From Aliiruegeria sabulilitoris (lineage in GTDB: Bacteria > Pseudomonadota > Alphaproteobacteria > Rhodobacterales > Rhodobacteraceae), in contig NZ_LOAS01000026.1 in NCBI RefSeq assembly GCF_001558155.1, forward strand, positions 25,441 through 89,440: 64,000 nucleotides of DNA, in the 5' to 3' direction. The translations under genes were made by a program, and so were the position numbers. Below are positions 1 through 9,786 of this stretch, piece by piece; positions within the stretch are counted from its first letter, which is position 1; each line of letters begins with the position of its first letter. The notes under the pieces are model-generated. The model was not told where the DNA came from, made no database searches, and saw only the letters and a list, made by a program, of their open reading frames with translations.

Positions 1-2
1 GC

Positions 3-506
3 GAGAAGGTGCCGTCCTATTTCCATGGCTGGTCGCCCGATGGCAGCACCATCACTTACCCCGCCTTTCGCGGCGCAGAAGCCCAGATCTTCACCTGCCC
101 GGCGGATGGCGGACAGGAAAAGCAGCTGACCCTCGGCTTCGATCACTGCGATGGTCCGGATTTCACGCCAGACGGAAAGTGGATCTGGTTCAATGGCGAG
201 AAAGGCGGCGCTGTGGATCTCTGGCGCATCCGCCCCGATGGAACGGATCTGGAGAAGATGACCTCGGACGCAAGGGTGAACTGGTTCCCGCACCCCTCGC
301 CCGGCGGGAAACATGTCCTCTTCATAAGCTATGAACCCGGCACGGAAGGCCACCCGCCCAACCGGGAGGTCGACCTGCGCCTCATGCCCGCCAGCGGCGG
401 CAAAGCCCGAACCCTGCTCAGCCTTTTCGGTGGGCAGGGCACCCTCAACAGCCCTTGCTGGGCGTCGGACGGACGGCGGTTCGCTTTCGTGCGTTACGAG
501 CTCTGA
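3..506 (+). CDS. Beta-propeller (TolB/PD40-like) protein, 5'-truncated by the window edge
   Basis: Only the C-terminal part is present. The frame is open from base 3 and stops with TGA at 504-506. It shows repeated propeller-blade signatures of the PD40/WD40-like type: GWSPDGSTITY, DFTPDGKWIWF, HPSPGGKHVLF and CWASDGRRFAF, each about 40 residues apart and each followed by a hydrophobic strand. Such repeats occur in TolB and in many cytoplasmic or periplasmic propeller proteins and peptidases. The part seen has no catalytic domain, so the specific function cannot be named. A GTG at 9 is in frame, but the blade pattern clearly begins further upstream, so the real start lies outside the window. 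The next gene follows after about 130 bases on the same strand. Confidence 0.75.
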   Translation, partial: EKVPSYFHGWSPDGSTITYPAFRGAEAQIFTCPADGGQEKQLTLGFDHCDGPDFTPDGKWIWFNGEKGGAVDLWRIRPDGTDLEKMTSDARVNWFPHPSPGGKHVLFISYEPGTEGHPPNREVDLRLMPASGGKARTLLSLFGGQGTLNSPCWASDGRRFAFVRYEL

Positions 507-635
507 AGGTCGGCTTCCTGCACGCAGGAGGCGCTGGACGCTCCGGCCGCGTTTCGGTTCAATCTCCACCTCTGCCGTTGCGCAAGTTGCGCCGGTCGCG
601 TTTGATCGTGGTCAAGCGGAGAAAGGAGGACCGGT

Positions 636-1130
636 TTGATCAAGACACTCTCGGTGATGGCCATGTGCCTGGCCAGTGCTCTCGCGTTGCCAGCCTCAGC
701 GCAGGAACTGGCGTTTGTGATCAGGCACGCGGAAAAGGAGGCGACAGGGGAAGACCCTCCCTTGACCGAAGCAGGTCGCGGGCGGGCAAAATCCTGGGCG
801 GAGTTACTCGGCAGGTCGGGTATCGACATCGTTATCCACACCAATGCCGCCCGGTCTCGCGAAACCGCCACGATAATATCGCGTTTGCTCGACCTGGAGC
901 GGGTTGAAGTCCCAATCTCCGATACGGCCGGACTTATGGACCTGTTGGCCTTCGATTATGCCGATGGGACCGTCCTGCTCGTTGGGCATACCGAAACCAT
1001 CCCGAGTATCCTCTTTCAGATGGGTATTCCGGAACCGCCCGAAATCGACGACGGCGACTTCGCCAACCTGTTCATGGTAGTCCCGACGGGCGAAGACCGT
1101 CCGGTTTTCGTCGAGCTGCGAATGCCCTGA
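636..1130 (+). CDS. Exported histidine phosphatase family protein
   Basis: A 164-residue protein with a typical Sec signal peptide (about residues 1-22, ending PASAQ), so probably periplasmic. It carries the branch-1 histidine phosphatase pattern as RHAEK with the presumed phospho-accepting His31 (RHA in place of the commoner RHG), an AARSRETA segment with Arg75, and the second catalytic histidine in LVGHTE (His118). The substrate cannot be read from sequence; small members of this family act on varied phosphate esters or phosphoproteins. The start is a TTG at 636, chosen because AGGAGG at 625-630 is correctly spaced and because it gives the signal peptide directly. No obvious operon partner. 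Confidence 0.8.
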   Translation: MIKTLSVMAMCLASALALPASAQELAFVIRHAEKEATGEDPPLTEAGRGRAKSWAELLGRSGIDIVIHTNAARSRETATIISRLLDLERVEVPISDTAGLMDLLAFDYADGTVLLVGHTETIPSILFQMGIPEPPEIDDGDFANLFMVVPTGEDRPVFVELRMP

Positions 1131-1222
1131 ACGGGCTGGCCACCGTATTTGTTGGGCCCAGGTTATACCGGAGTGGAGGGACCGGATTTGACCTGAGCCC
1201 GGGAAACGACCTGTTCTCCGGC

Positions 1223-2563
1223 TCAGAGCCCGGCATAGATCTCCGCAACGCGCGCAACGGCCAGTTCCGGCGTCAGCTCCTCGCTCTCACCCGTGCGGCG
1301 GGAGGTAAGCTCGACAACACCGTTCTTGAGCCCGCGCGGCCCCACCGTGATCCGCCAGGGCAGGCCGATCAGGTCCATGGTAGCGAACTTGCCGCCCGCG
1401 CGCTCGTTGCGGTCGTCATAGAGCGGCTCCAGCCCACGGGCCTCCAGCGCCTTGTAGAGATCCTCGCAGGCCCCATCGGCGGCGGCATCGCCCTGCTTGA
1501 GGTTGACGATGCCGACATGGAACGGCGTGACCCCCTCGGGCCAGATAATGCCGTTCTCGTCGTGGTTGGCCTCGATCAGCGCGCCCAGCAGGCGGGAAAC
1601 GCCGATCCCGTGCGAGCCCATATGGACTGGAACCTTGTTGCCCTCAGCATCGGTGACGGTGGCCCCCATCGGCTCGGAATACTTGGTGCCGAAATAGAAG
1701 ATCTGTCCGACCTCGATGCCACGCGCCTCGCGGCGGCGCTCGTCGGGAACCTGGGCTTCGAACACGGCCTGGTCATGCGTGTCGTCGGTGCGGGCATAGC
1801 GAGAGGTGAACTCCTCCAGCACACCCTGGCACTGCTCCACATCGTCGTAATCGACCGCACGGTCGCCGAATTTCAGATCGGTGATCTCGCTGTCATAGAA
1901 GACGCCGCTCTCGCCGGTCTCGGCCAGAACGAGGAATTCATGCGTGTTGTCGCCACCGATCGGGCCGCTCTCGGCGCGCATCGGGATCGCCTGAAGGCCC
2001 ATGCGCTCATAGGTGCGCAGGTAGCTCACGAGGTGGCGGTTATAGGCGTGCAACGCGTCTTCCTTGGTGAGGTCGAAATTGTAGCCGTCCTTCATCAGGA
2101 ATTCGCGGCCCCGCATGACGCCGAAACGCGGGCGGATCTCGTCGCGGAATTTCCACTGGATCTGGTAGATCGTCAGCGGCAGGTCCTTGTAGGATTTCAC
2201 GTAGCTGCGGAAGGTGTCGGTGAACATCTCCTCGGCGGTGGGCGAGAAGAGCATGTCGCGCCCATGGCGATCCTGCATGCGCAGCATCTCCTCGCCATAG
2301 CCGTCATAGCGGCCGGACTCACGCCACAGCTCTGCCGATTGCAGAGTCGGCATCAGCACCGGGATATGGCCGGCGCGGATCTGCTCCTCGTGGACGATGT
2401 TCTCGATCTTGCGCAGCATCTTGAAGCCGAGCGGCAGCCAGGCATAGATCCCGGCGCTCATCTGCTTGATCATGCCGGCCCGCAACATGAGGCGGTGGCT
2501 GACAATCTGGGCGTCCGCGGGGGTCTCCTTGAGGACGGGCAGGAAATAGCGGCTCAGGCGCAT
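1223..2563 (-). CDS. proS: Prolyl-tRNA synthetase, short alphaproteobacterial form
   Basis: Class II aminoacyl-tRNA synthetase that charges tRNA-Pro in the cytoplasm. The 446-residue product begins [15 protein letters not shown]. It contains the class II core ([14 protein letters not shown] near 37-50, [13 protein letters not shown] near 109-121, [25 protein letters not shown] near 139-163), a late motif 3 ([17 protein letters not shown]) and a C-terminal anticodon-binding domain. It is much shorter than the roughly 570-residue E. coli enzyme because the inserted cis-editing domain is absent, which is normal in alphaproteobacteria. The reading frame stays open upstream to 2932, but that part is GC-rich intergenic sequence containing a repeat. 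The ATG at 2563 has AGAGGA just upstream and matches the family start. Confidence 0.96.
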   Translation of the reverse strand: MRLSRYFLPVLKETPADAQIVSHRLMLRAGMIKQMSAGIYAWLPLGFKMLRKIENIVHEEQIRAGHIPVLMPTLQSAELWRESGRYDGYGEEMLRMQDRHGRDMLFSPTAEEMFTDTFRSYVKSYKDLPLTIYQIQWKFRDEIRPRFGVMRGREFLMKDGYNFDLTKEDALHAYNRHLVSYLRTYERMGLQAIPMRAESGPIGGDNTHEFLVLAETGESGVFYDSEITDLKFGDRAVDYDDVEQCQGVLEEFTSRYARTDDTHDQAVFEAQVPDERRREARGIEVGQIFYFGTKYSEPMGATVTDAEGNKVPVHMGSHGIGVSRLLGALIEANHDENGIIWPEGVTPFHVGIVNLKQGDAAADGACEDLYKALEARGLEPLYDDRNERAGGKFATMDLIGLPWRITVGPRGLKNGVVELTSRRTGESEELTPELAVARVAEIYAGL

Positions 2564-2606
2564 GGGGCGATTCCTCTTTGTCTTTGTCGTCTCCGTTACG
2601 CAAAGG

Positions 2607-2661
2607 ACGGGGGGTTTTCCACCCCCCGTACCCTCCGGAGGATGTTTTTGCCCAGAAGAAG
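2607..2661 (+). repeat. Dispersed intergenic element, copy A (hairpin plus CTCCGG...CAGAAGAAG core)
   Basis: A perfect inverted repeat, ACGGGGGG (2607-2614) and CCCCCCGT (2622-2629) around a 7-base loop, is followed at 2631-2661 by CCCTCCGGAGGATGTTTTTG and CCCAGAAGAAG. The same core, in either orientation, recurs near 12.88, 45.01, 45.81, 60.35 and 60.40 kb. It lies between the divergently transcribed proS and the AI-2E permease gene. A G/C hairpin without a following T run is a poor intrinsic terminator, so its role is unknown. Confidence 0.7.
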
Positions 2662-2831
2662 CAGGGCCGCTGGTACAGAAGACGCACCAATGGACCCGGC
2701 CCCGCCTGGGGACGGGCCACCGCCGCTCGGGGACCGGCACCGCGCAAGCGGCGACGGGCGTCGGCGGCAATCTCCTTCGTTGCTTGCAAATGCGCTGAGG
2801 CTGGGCGAAACCGGGGTTGAAAGGATGTTTC

Positions 2832-3917
2832 ATGGCCCTGCCGGTACAGTCACAAGTAAAGATCTGGAGTATCATCGCGATTGTCTTTTTCGCGGTGCTC
2901 TGGGTGTTGGGCGACGTCATCATGCCCTTCATTCTCGGAGCCGCGATCGCCTATCTGCTGGACCCGTTCGCGGACTGGTTCGAGGCAAGGGGCATGTCAC
3001 GCCCGCTTGGCGTCTCGATTATCGCACTGGCGAGCATATTCATCTTCGTCATGATGGTCCTGCTGGTGATTCCGACATTGATCAATCAGACCATCGCGCT
3101 CTTCGCCTCGCTTCCGGATCTGGCGAACAATCTTCAGGACTTCCTGACGGAACGTTTCCCATCCCTGGTCGACAGCGAGTCCACGATCCGCCAGTCGCTG
3201 GCATCACTGGGTAAGGTCATTTCCTCCAAGGGGGCCGAACTGCTCAACGGCGCCCTTGCTTCGGTATCGAGCCTTGTGGGCATCCTGACCTTGCTCGTGA
3301 TCGCCCCTGTCGTGGCCTTTTACCTGTTGCTGGACTGGGACCGGCTGGTCGCCCGCGTGGACGGGTTGCTGCCGCGCGACCATGCGCCAACGATCCGCCG
3401 CCTTGCCGGCGAGATCGACCAGACTCTTGCAGGGTTCCTGCGCGGACAGGGAACGGTCTGCTTCCTGCTTGGCATCTACTATTGCGTGGGCCTGTTCGCT
3501 GTCGGGCTCGATTTCGGGCTGGTTGTCGGTGCGTTTGCAGGACTACTTACCTTTATCCCCTATATAGGTGCGCTGGTCGGCGGAGCGTTGGCGATCGGGC
3601 TTGCCCTGTTCCAGTTCTGGGGCGAGTGGACGATGATTGCCATCGTGGCCGGTATCTTCTTTTCCGGCCAGGTGCTGGAAGGCAATGTGCTAACGCCCAA
3701 GCTCGTCGGCGATTCCGTGGGGCTGCATCCGGTCTGGCTGCTGCTGGCACTGTCCGTTTTCGGCTCGCTCTTCGGGTTTGTCGGCATGTTGGTCGCGGTT
3801 CCCGTTTCCGCGGTGATGGGCGTCATCGTGCGCTTCCTGACCGAAAAATACCTTGAAGGGAAACTCTACCGGGGAAAATCCGGCGAGGTTTCGGCGCAGG
3901 ATCTCGAGGGGTTGTGA
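2832..3917 (+). CDS. AI-2E family transporter (PerM-type inner-membrane permease)
   Basis: A 361-residue polytopic membrane protein of the AI-2 exporter (PerM/YdiK/TqsA) superfamily. It has two N-terminal hydrophobic segments (residues 10-45), a third near 58-85, a long amphipathic middle region, and a dense C-terminal block of hydrophobic segments (about 145-345). That block includes the family signature [15 protein letters not shown] and later [21 protein letters not shown]. Substrates are poorly defined in the family, so export of AI-2 itself is not implied. The ATG at 2832 is preferred over the in-frame TTG at 2817 because AAAGGA lies immediately upstream. Its stop overlaps the start of the next gene (TGATG), so the two are probably translationally coupled. 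Confidence 0.88.
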   Translation: MALPVQSQVKIWSIIAIVFFAVLWVLGDVIMPFILGAAIAYLLDPFADWFEARGMSRPLGVSIIALASIFIFVMMVLLVIPTLINQTIALFASLPDLANNLQDFLTERFPSLVDSESTIRQSLASLGKVISSKGAELLNGALASVSSLVGILTLLVIAPVVAFYLLLDWDRLVARVDGLLPRDHAPTIRRLAGEIDQTLAGFLRGQGTVCFLLGIYYCVGLFAVGLDFGLVVGAFAGLLTFIPYIGALVGGALAIGLALFQFWGEWTMIAIVAGIFFSGQVLEGNVLTPKLVGDSVGLHPVWLLLALSVFGSLFGFVGMLVAVPVSAVMGVIVRFLTEKYLEGKLYRGKSGEVSAQDLEGL

Positions 3918-4588
3918 TGTCCGAGCAGCTCAATCTCGACCTGCCCGTGCGCTCGGCCACCGGGCGGGAAGACTTCTTTCTGTCGCCGGGCAATGCACTT
4001 GCCGTGGCTGAAATTGATCGCTGGCGGGACTGGCAAGCGGGGAAGCTGGCCCTTATCGGGCCCGAGGGCTCCGGCAAGACGCATCTCACCCATGTCTGGG
4101 CGAGCGATGCAGGCGCCGAGATCCTGTCGGCACGCGAGGTCGTGGGCTGGCAGCCCAAGCCCGGCAATTTCGCCATCGAGGATGTTCCCGAGATCGTGGG
4201 CGACGCGGAGGCGGAACGCGCCCTGTTCCATCTGCACAATTTCGTCCTGGCCGAGGGCGGGCGCCTGCTCGTCAGCGGGATCGAACCCCCTGCCCTCTGG
4301 CAAATCGAGTTGCCGGACCTGGCCAGCCGCATGCGCGGCACGCCTTCGGCCCGGCTCGAGCCACCCGATGACCCGCTACTGCAAGCGTTGCTCTACAAGC
4401 TCTTCAACGACCGCCAGATCACCCCGCAGCCGAGCCTCGTGCCCTGGCTTCTGAAGCGGATGGACCGTTCCTTTGCCGAAGCCGGGCGGATCGTTGCCGC
4501 GCTGGATTCCCGCGCGCTTGCGACGGGGCGTCCCATCGGCCCGAAACTTGCAGCGGAACTGTTGGAAGAAGACACGGATCGGGGATAA
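3917..4588 (+). CDS. hdaA: DnaA-related regulatory ATPase HdaA (replication control)
   Basis: A 223-residue AAA+ protein related to the DnaA ATPase core but lacking the DnaA DNA-binding domain. The extreme N-terminus contains QLNLDLP, which fits the beta-clamp-binding motif of Hda proteins. A Walker A loop GPEGSGKTH lies at about 48-56, a Walker B-like stretch is FAIEDVPEI, and a sensor-like region follows. In this family Hda/HdaA binds the loaded sliding clamp and stimulates ATP hydrolysis by DnaA, preventing re-initiation. The gene overlaps the upstream permease by one base (TGATG); a GTG one codon earlier is also possible. The permease-hdaA-ppk order is common in alphaproteobacteria and suggests an operon. 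Confidence 0.9.
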   Translation: MSEQLNLDLPVRSATGREDFFLSPGNALAVAEIDRWRDWQAGKLALIGPEGSGKTHLTHVWASDAGAEILSAREVVGWQPKPGNFAIEDVPEIVGDAEAERALFHLHNFVLAEGGRLLVSGIEPPALWQIELPDLASRMRGTPSARLEPPDDPLLQALLYKLFNDRQITPQPSLVPWLLKRMDRSFAEAGRIVAALDSRALATGRPIGPKLAAELLEEDTDRG

Positions 4589-4654
4589 ACTCAGGCAGGT
4601 TCGCCTTAATCCCGACTCCTTTCTTTCACCCCGACGACCCGCTCGGAAGGTTCC

Positions 4655-6829
4655 ATGACACACGCCAATTTCCTCACAGCTCCCTTCGCCACGCCCATCG
4701 AAATTCCTGCCGCGCAGGTCAGCGGACCGAAGCGGTTCTTCAACCGGGAACTGAGCTGGCTTGCCTTCAACTGGCGGGTATTGGAGGAGGCAACCAATCC
4801 GCGGGTGCCGCTGCTGGAACGGGTGCGCTTCGTCTCCATCTCCGCAACCAACCTCGACGAATTTTACACCGTCCGCGTGGCGGGCCTGCGCGAACTCGCC
4901 CGTGAGGGCCATCAGTCACCGGCCGCCGACGGGCTGACACCGCTCGAACAGCTTGGGGAAATCGACGAGAATGCCCGGATCCTGCTGCAGGCACAGCAGA
5001 CGGCCTGGAACAAGCTCAAGAAGGAAATGGAAGGCGAAGGCATAGAGCTTCTGACCCGCTCGCGCCTGAACCGCGCCGACAAGCTCCACCTGGAAACCCA
5101 TTTCCTGTCTCAGGTGTTCCCCGTTCTGTCGCCGCTTGCGATCGACCCGGCCCACCCCTTCCCGTTCATCCCCAATACCGGCTTCTGCCTTGCGCTGCAG
5201 CTCAACCGCGAGAATGACGGCGTCTCCCGGCAGGCACTGCTGCCGATCCCGGCCCAGGTCGACCGCTTCATCCGCCTGCCCTCCGAAGACCGCTCGCACC
5301 GTTTCCTGCCGCTGGAAGACCTGCTGATCCTGCATCTCGGGTCGCTCTTCCCTGGCTACAAGCTAGAGGGGCACTGCGCTTTCCGCGTGCTTCGGGACAG
5401 CGATCTCGAAGTCGAGGAGGAGGCCGAGGATCTTGTGCGGGAATTCGAGGTCGCACTGAAACGCCGTCGCCGGGGTGACGTGATTCGCCTGAAAATGACC
5501 GCGGGCGCGCCAGAAGCCCTGCGCGCGACGATCATGGAGGAACTGGCTGTTTCGGGCGATGAGGTGGTCGAGGTCAAGGGTCTGCTGGGCCTGGCCGATC
5601 TCAAGGAACTGGTACTCGATGACCGGCCCGACCTGCTCTGGCCCTCCTTCACGCCCCGGGTGCCCGAGCGCGTGCAGGACCACGATGGCGACATGTTCGA
5701 GGCGATCAAGCAGAAGGACATGTTGCTGCATCACCCCTACGAGACCTTCGACATGGTGGTGCGTTTCCTGCAACAGGCGGCCCGTGACCCCAACGTGCTG
5801 GCGATCAAGCAGACGCTGTACCGAACGTCCAAGAAATCGCCCATTGTCGAGGCGCTCTGCGAAGCGGCCGAAGATGGCAAATCCGTTACCGCGCTGGTCG
5901 AGCTCAAGGCCCGCTTTGACGAGGCGGCCAATATCCGGCAGTCGCGCAAGCTCGAACGCGCGGGCGCGCATGTCGTCTATGGTTTCACCAACTACAAGAC
6001 ACATGCCAAGATCAGTACGGTTGTGCGTCGCGAGGGTGACCGGCTGGTGACCTATACGCATTACGGCACCGGCAACTACCACCCGATCACCGCCAAGATC
6101 TACACCGACCTGAGCTTCTTCACCTGTAACGACGCGCTCGGACGCGATGCGACCAAGGTGTTCAATTACCTGACGGGTTATGCGCAGCCGGAAGTGCTCG
6201 AAAACCTGTCGATCTCGCCCTATTCGCTCAAGCCGAAGCTGATCGAGATGATTGGCAAGGAGGCTGAACTGGCACGGGCAGGCAAACCCGCCGAGATCTG
6301 GGCCAAAATGAACTCGCTGATCGATTCGGAAGTGATCGACGCGCTCTACGAAGCCAGCCAGGCCGGCGTGAAGATCAGCCTGGTCATTCGCGGCATTTGC
6401 GGCTTGCGGCCGGGGATCAAGGGGCTTTCCGAAAATATCCGGGTCAAATCCATCGTCGGGCGGTTCCTGGAGCATTCCCGGATCGTCTGTTTCGGCAATG
6501 GCTCCGGGCTGCCGTCGAAACGCTGCAAGGTCTACTTCTCCTCGGCCGACTGGATGGGACGCAACCTCAACCGCCGGGTGGAGACACTGGTCGAGGTCGA
6601 GAACCCGACCGTGAAGGCGCAAATCGTGAACCAGATCATGGCCGCCAATATGGCCGACGAGGCGCAAAGCTGGATTCTGACCCCCGACGGCACCTTCCAG
6701 CGCCACCCGTTGCCCGACGGGGAGTCCGGCTTCAACTGCCACCGGTTCTTCATGGAAAACCCCTCACTTTCGGGCCGGGGCACGGCCGGGGCCGCGGATG
6801 TGCCGGAGCTGACGCATAGCAAGGATTGA
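4655..6829 (+). CDS. ppk: Polyphosphate kinase 1
   Basis: A 724-residue PPK1, close to the usual 690-740. It reversibly polymerises the gamma-phosphate of ATP into polyphosphate. The N-terminal domain carries [19 protein letters not shown] and [18 protein letters not shown]. The two phospholipase D-like C-terminal domains hold the autophosphorylated histidine in NYKTHAKI (His450) and the second conserved histidine in [10 protein letters not shown] (His607). The ATG at 4655 has GGAAGG four bases upstream. It follows hdaA after 66 bases on the same strand, and the degradative ppx lies 300 bases downstream, so synthesis and breakdown of polyphosphate are encoded side by side. Confidence 0.97.
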   Translation: MTHANFLTAPFATPIEIPAAQVSGPKRFFNRELSWLAFNWRVLEEATNPRVPLLERVRFVSISATNLDEFYTVRVAGLRELAREGHQSPAADGLTPLEQLGEIDENARILLQAQQTAWNKLKKEMEGEGIELLTRSRLNRADKLHLETHFLSQVFPVLSPLAIDPAHPFPFIPNTGFCLALQLNRENDGVSRQALLPIPAQVDRFIRLPSEDRSHRFLPLEDLLILHLGSLFPGYKLEGHCAFRVLRDSDLEVEEEAEDLVREFEVALKRRRRGDVIRLKMTAGAPEALRATIMEELAVSGDEVVEVKGLLGLADLKELVLDDRPDLLWPSFTPRVPERVQDHDGDMFEAIKQKDMLLHHPYETFDMVVRFLQQAARDPNVLAIKQTLYRTSKKSPIVEALCEAAEDGKSVTALVELKARFDEAANIRQSRKLERAGAHVVYGFTNYKTHAKISTVVRREGDRLVTYTHYGTGNYHPITAKIYTDLSFFTCNDALGRDATKVFNYLTGYAQPEVLENLSISPYSLKPKLIEMIGKEAELARAGKPAEIWAKMNSLIDSEVIDALYEASQAGVKISLVIRGICGLRPGIKGLSENIRVKSIVGRFLEHSRIVCFGNGSGLPSKRCKVYFSSADWMGRNLNRRVETLVEVENPTVKAQIVNQIMAANMADEAQSWILTPDGTFQRHPLPDGESGFNCHRFFMENPSLSGRGTAGAADVPELTHSKD

Positions 6830-7129
6830 GGCCCAAAGGCGGATAGCTCCCCGCGAGGCGTCCTTCATCATGCGCAAAGATCTGCCCTTGATGCAGTCCG
6901 GACATAGGAAGACGAGAACTGGGCTCGCCCGCAAACCAAGGTCGGAACAGAGCCATTTTGTTATACCGAGTGGGGGCTTTGCCCCCGCGCGCCTTCGAGC
7001 GGCGGCTGGCTCCGACAGGCGAAACAACAGGCCACGCTTCCTACGAAAACGCCCAGCTTGCCGTCTCAACACATTGACCTTCGCCGCTTCGCATGAACAG
7101 TGTCAAAGCACTTGCAGACGGAGGTCGAC
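6830..7129. other. Intergenic region between ppk and ppx with one GC hairpin
   Basis: No convincing reading frame lies in this 300-base gap. It contains a short perfect hairpin GGGGGC-TTT-GCCCCC at 6972-6986, resembling the GC hairpins next to the dispersed repeats elsewhere in the window but without the CTCCGG/AGAAGAAG core. No T run follows it. A promoter for ppx may lie here, but I could not pick one out with confidence. Confidence 0.5.
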
Positions 7130-8695
7130 ATGGACGACGGGATACCCGAGACGCACAGCGATTGGGGCCCCTTCGGTAGACCGATTTTCGAAGACCCGGC
7201 CGCGCACGCCCTTTCGCGGGTCGGCGTGATTGATATCGGCTCGAACTCGGTTCGTCTCGTCGTGTTCGACGGGGCCGCAAGGAGCCCTGCGTATTTTTTC
7301 AATGAAAAGGTCATGGCCGGACTCGGCGCCGGAATGGATCAGACCGGGCGCCTGAATCCGAAGGGGCGCGAACGGGCCCTGACGGCAATCCGGCGTTTCA
7401 CGACACTCGCGCGCGGCATGGGCATCCCTCCGCTGACCGCCGTGGCCACGGCAGCGGTTCGCGTGGCCGAGGACGGCGACGAGTTTCGTCGGGAGATCGA
7501 GCTCGAAACCGGTCAGACCATCCACGTTATCGACGGCGAAGAGGAAGCTCGGCTTTCCGCGCAGGGCGTGCTTCTTGGTTGGCCCGATGCCGAGGGGCTG
7601 GCCTGTGACATCGGCGGCTCCTCGATGGAGCTCGCCCGGATCGAAGGGGGGCGTGTCTGGGAACGCGCCACAACGCCGCTCGGCCCGCTGCGGCTCGAAA
7701 CCATGAAGGGCGGGCGCAAACGGCGGGACAGGGAAATCTGCCAGGTGCTCGACGATCTGTCGGAAAAGATCGTGCATCACGAGCGGCTCTATCTTGTTGG
7801 CGGGTCCTGGCGGGCCATCGCGCGGCTCGACATGGTGCGGCGCGAATACCCGCTTTCGGTCTTGCATGATTACCGTATGACGCCGAAATCCGTGCGCGCC
7901 ACGCTGGACTGGATCGCCCAGCAGGAGCTGGAACCCCTGCGCCAGCGGGCCGGGCTTTCGATGGCGCGGATCTCGCTGGTGCCGATGGCCGGCGAAGTGT
8001 TGCGCCGCCTGATCTCGAAATTCGGCATCCGCGAGATCGTGACCTCCGGCTACGGAATCCGCGAGGGCCTGCTCTACGAGCAGATGCCGCAGCGCATACG
8101 CTGCCGCGACCCTCTGATCGAAGCGGCGCGCTACTCACAGGACAGCTCGGCTCGCATTCCGGGCTTTGGCCGGATCCTGCACGAGTTCATCTCGCCGCTC
8201 TTCCGGCGCCCCACGGGCAACCCACGCTGGATCCAGGCAGCCTGCCTTCTGCACGATGTCAGCTGGCGTGCCCATCCGGACTATCGGGCCGAGGTCTGTT
8301 TCGACAGCGCCACGCGCGGCAACCTCGCCGGGATCGACCATCCGGGGCGCGTCTATCTGGGCCTTTCTCTGGCACATCGCTACCGCAATGCGCGACCCGG
8401 CGACCGTTTCGAACCGCTGCTGGCACTTCTGAACGAAAAACAGGTGAAGGAGGCCGAGATCCTCGGCAAGGCCATGCGTTTCGGCGCGATGTTCTCCTTT
8501 GCCAATCCCGAGGGCATGGGAAAGTTCAACTATCGTCCCAAGAAGCGTACGCTGGAACTGCGGCTGCCGCCGGAATCCGTCGCGCTCTACGGCGAAGTCG
8601 CCGATGCCCGCCTCACCTCGCTTGCACGCGCCATGGATGTCGAGAAGATCGTGACGCTCACCAAGGGGCACCGTGCGGTCCGCAAGCTGAGATAG
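7130..8695 (+). CDS. ppx: Exopolyphosphatase / Ppx-GppA family phosphatase
   Basis: A 521-residue protein of the ASKHA-fold Ppx/GppA family, which releases phosphate from the ends of polyphosphate or hydrolyses pppGpp. The phosphate-1 loop is VGVIDIGSNSVRLVVFD, the catalytic-acid region is GEEEARLSAQGVL, and the phosphate-2 loop is CDIGGSSMELARIE. A C-terminal extension past residue 330 (FRRPTGNPRWIQAACLLHDVSW) has the HD-like character common in alphaproteobacterial Ppx. The ATG at 7130 follows GGAGG at 7120-7124; a GTG at 7100 is open but has no such site. Being next to ppk favours polyphosphate as substrate, although GppA activity cannot be excluded. Confidence 0.92.
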   Translation: MDDGIPETHSDWGPFGRPIFEDPAAHALSRVGVIDIGSNSVRLVVFDGAARSPAYFFNEKVMAGLGAGMDQTGRLNPKGRERALTAIRRFTTLARGMGIPPLTAVATAAVRVAEDGDEFRREIELETGQTIHVIDGEEEARLSAQGVLLGWPDAEGLACDIGGSSMELARIEGGRVWERATTPLGPLRLETMKGGRKRRDREICQVLDDLSEKIVHHERLYLVGGSWRAIARLDMVRREYPLSVLHDYRMTPKSVRATLDWIAQQELEPLRQRAGLSMARISLVPMAGEVLRRLISKFGIREIVTSGYGIREGLLYEQMPQRIRCRDPLIEAARYSQDSSARIPGFGRILHEFISPLFRRPTGNPRWIQAACLLHDVSWRAHPDYRAEVCFDSATRGNLAGIDHPGRVYLGLSLAHRYRNARPGDRFEPLLALLNEKQVKEAEILGKAMRFGAMFSFANPEGMGKFNYRPKKRTLELRLPPESVALYGEVADARLTSLARAMDVEKIVTLTKGHRAVRKLR

Positions 8696-8724
8696 GCGAA
8701 ATGCTTGGGCCGCGTCCCGGCTCC

Positions 8725-9681
8725 TTATCCGCGAAACTCGAAGAAACCCGGTCCGGCCCTCTCCAGAAGCCGTTCGGCCAGTTCACGCCCCAACGCCGCC
8801 CCTTGCGCGACAGGCGCTCTGGCAGAATCCACGAGACATTCGCTTCCATCCGGGCGCAGGATTTCACCACGTAGCCAGATTTCGTCGCCTTCCAGAAGGG
8901 CAAGCCCGGCAATCGGTGTCTCACAGGAGCCGTCCAGCGCGGCAAGGAAGGCCCGCTCAGCGGCGAGGCGTTGCCCCGTCGACACATCGTGGATCGCCTC
9001 GAGCATCCGCTTGGTGCGCGGATCGTCCGCGCGCCGTTCGATGCCGATCGCACCCTGCGCCACGGCCGGCAGCATCTCCTCGGCAGCGATGGCCACACGC
9101 GGAATATCCATTCCCAACCGGTTCAAGCCGGCACAGGCCAGAAAGGTCGCCTCGGCCACGCCTTCGGACAGCTTGCGCATGCGCGTCTGCACATTGCCGC
9201 GAAACTCCACCACCTTCAGGTCCGGCCGCCGGAACAACAGTTGCGCCTTGCGCCGCAACGAAGACGTACCCACAACGCCCCCCCCGGGCAGCTCGGAAAA
9301 CGCCTTTCCATCCACCGTCACGAACGCGTCCCGCACATCCTCGCGCGGCAGGTAGCAATCCAGCAGCAGCCCCTCGGGCTGTTCCACCGGCATGTCCTTC
9401 ATCGAATGCACGGCAATGTCGATGGAGCCGTCGAGGAGCGCTTCCTCGATCTCCTTCGTGAAGAGCCCCTTGTTGCCGATCTCCTTGAGCGGGCGGTCGG
9501 CATCGATCAGCGCGCGGTCATCGCCCGTGGTCTTGATGACCACGATCTCGAACGCCTCCGCGGGCAGATCGAAAGCCGCCCCCAGACGGGCGCGCGTCTC
9601 ATGCGCTTGTGCCAGCGCCAGCGGCGAACCACGGGTTCCGATCTTGAGGGGCGAGGCGGGCGTGGGCAGCGGTTGATTCAT
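8725..9681 (-). CDS. hemC: Hydroxymethylbilane synthase (porphobilinogen deaminase)
   Basis: A 318-residue enzyme that polymerises four porphobilinogens into hydroxymethylbilane in haem synthesis. It shows IGTRGSPLALAQA at the N-terminus, the active-site region VIKTTGDDRALIDADRPLKEIGNKGLFTKEIEEALL, SMKDMPVEQPEGL and GTSSLRRKAQLL. The cofactor-binding cysteine sits in LDGSCETPIAG near residue 250 and would carry the dipyrromethane. The open frame extends upstream to 10134, but that lies antisense to hemE. The ATG at 9681 fits the family start. It is divergent from hemE, with 105 bases between the two starts, so the two haem genes probably share a control region. Confidence 0.96.
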   Translation of the reverse strand: MNQPLPTPASPLKIGTRGSPLALAQAHETRARLGAAFDLPAEAFEIVVIKTTGDDRALIDADRPLKEIGNKGLFTKEIEEALLDGSIDIAVHSMKDMPVEQPEGLLLDCYLPREDVRDAFVTVDGKAFSELPGGGVVGTSSLRRKAQLLFRRPDLKVVEFRGNVQTRMRKLSEGVAEATFLACAGLNRLGMDIPRVAIAAEEMLPAVAQGAIGIERRADDPRTKRMLEAIHDVSTGQRLAAERAFLAALDGSCETPIAGLALLEGDEIWLRGEILRPDGSECLVDSARAPVAQGAALGRELAERLLERAGPGFFEFRG

Positions 9682-9786
9682 GAGAACCGTCCATAATTGC
9701 CGTCTCGCGGCCTGACAACACCCCTCCTGCTTGACTTCCGGTCGCAGAGGCCGCACCCAACGGGACGAGTTGTGGGGAGGGAACCG

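Noticed and set aside
1517-3214. A very long plus-strand frame opposite proS
   Set aside because: It is an antisense shadow in GC-rich DNA: proS has full class II motifs, while this frame has no recognisable domain. The same applies to long frames opposite scpA (19215-20516), pccA (23030-25207), pccB (26906-28435), lysC/ptsP (33020-35446) and topA (54389-56134).
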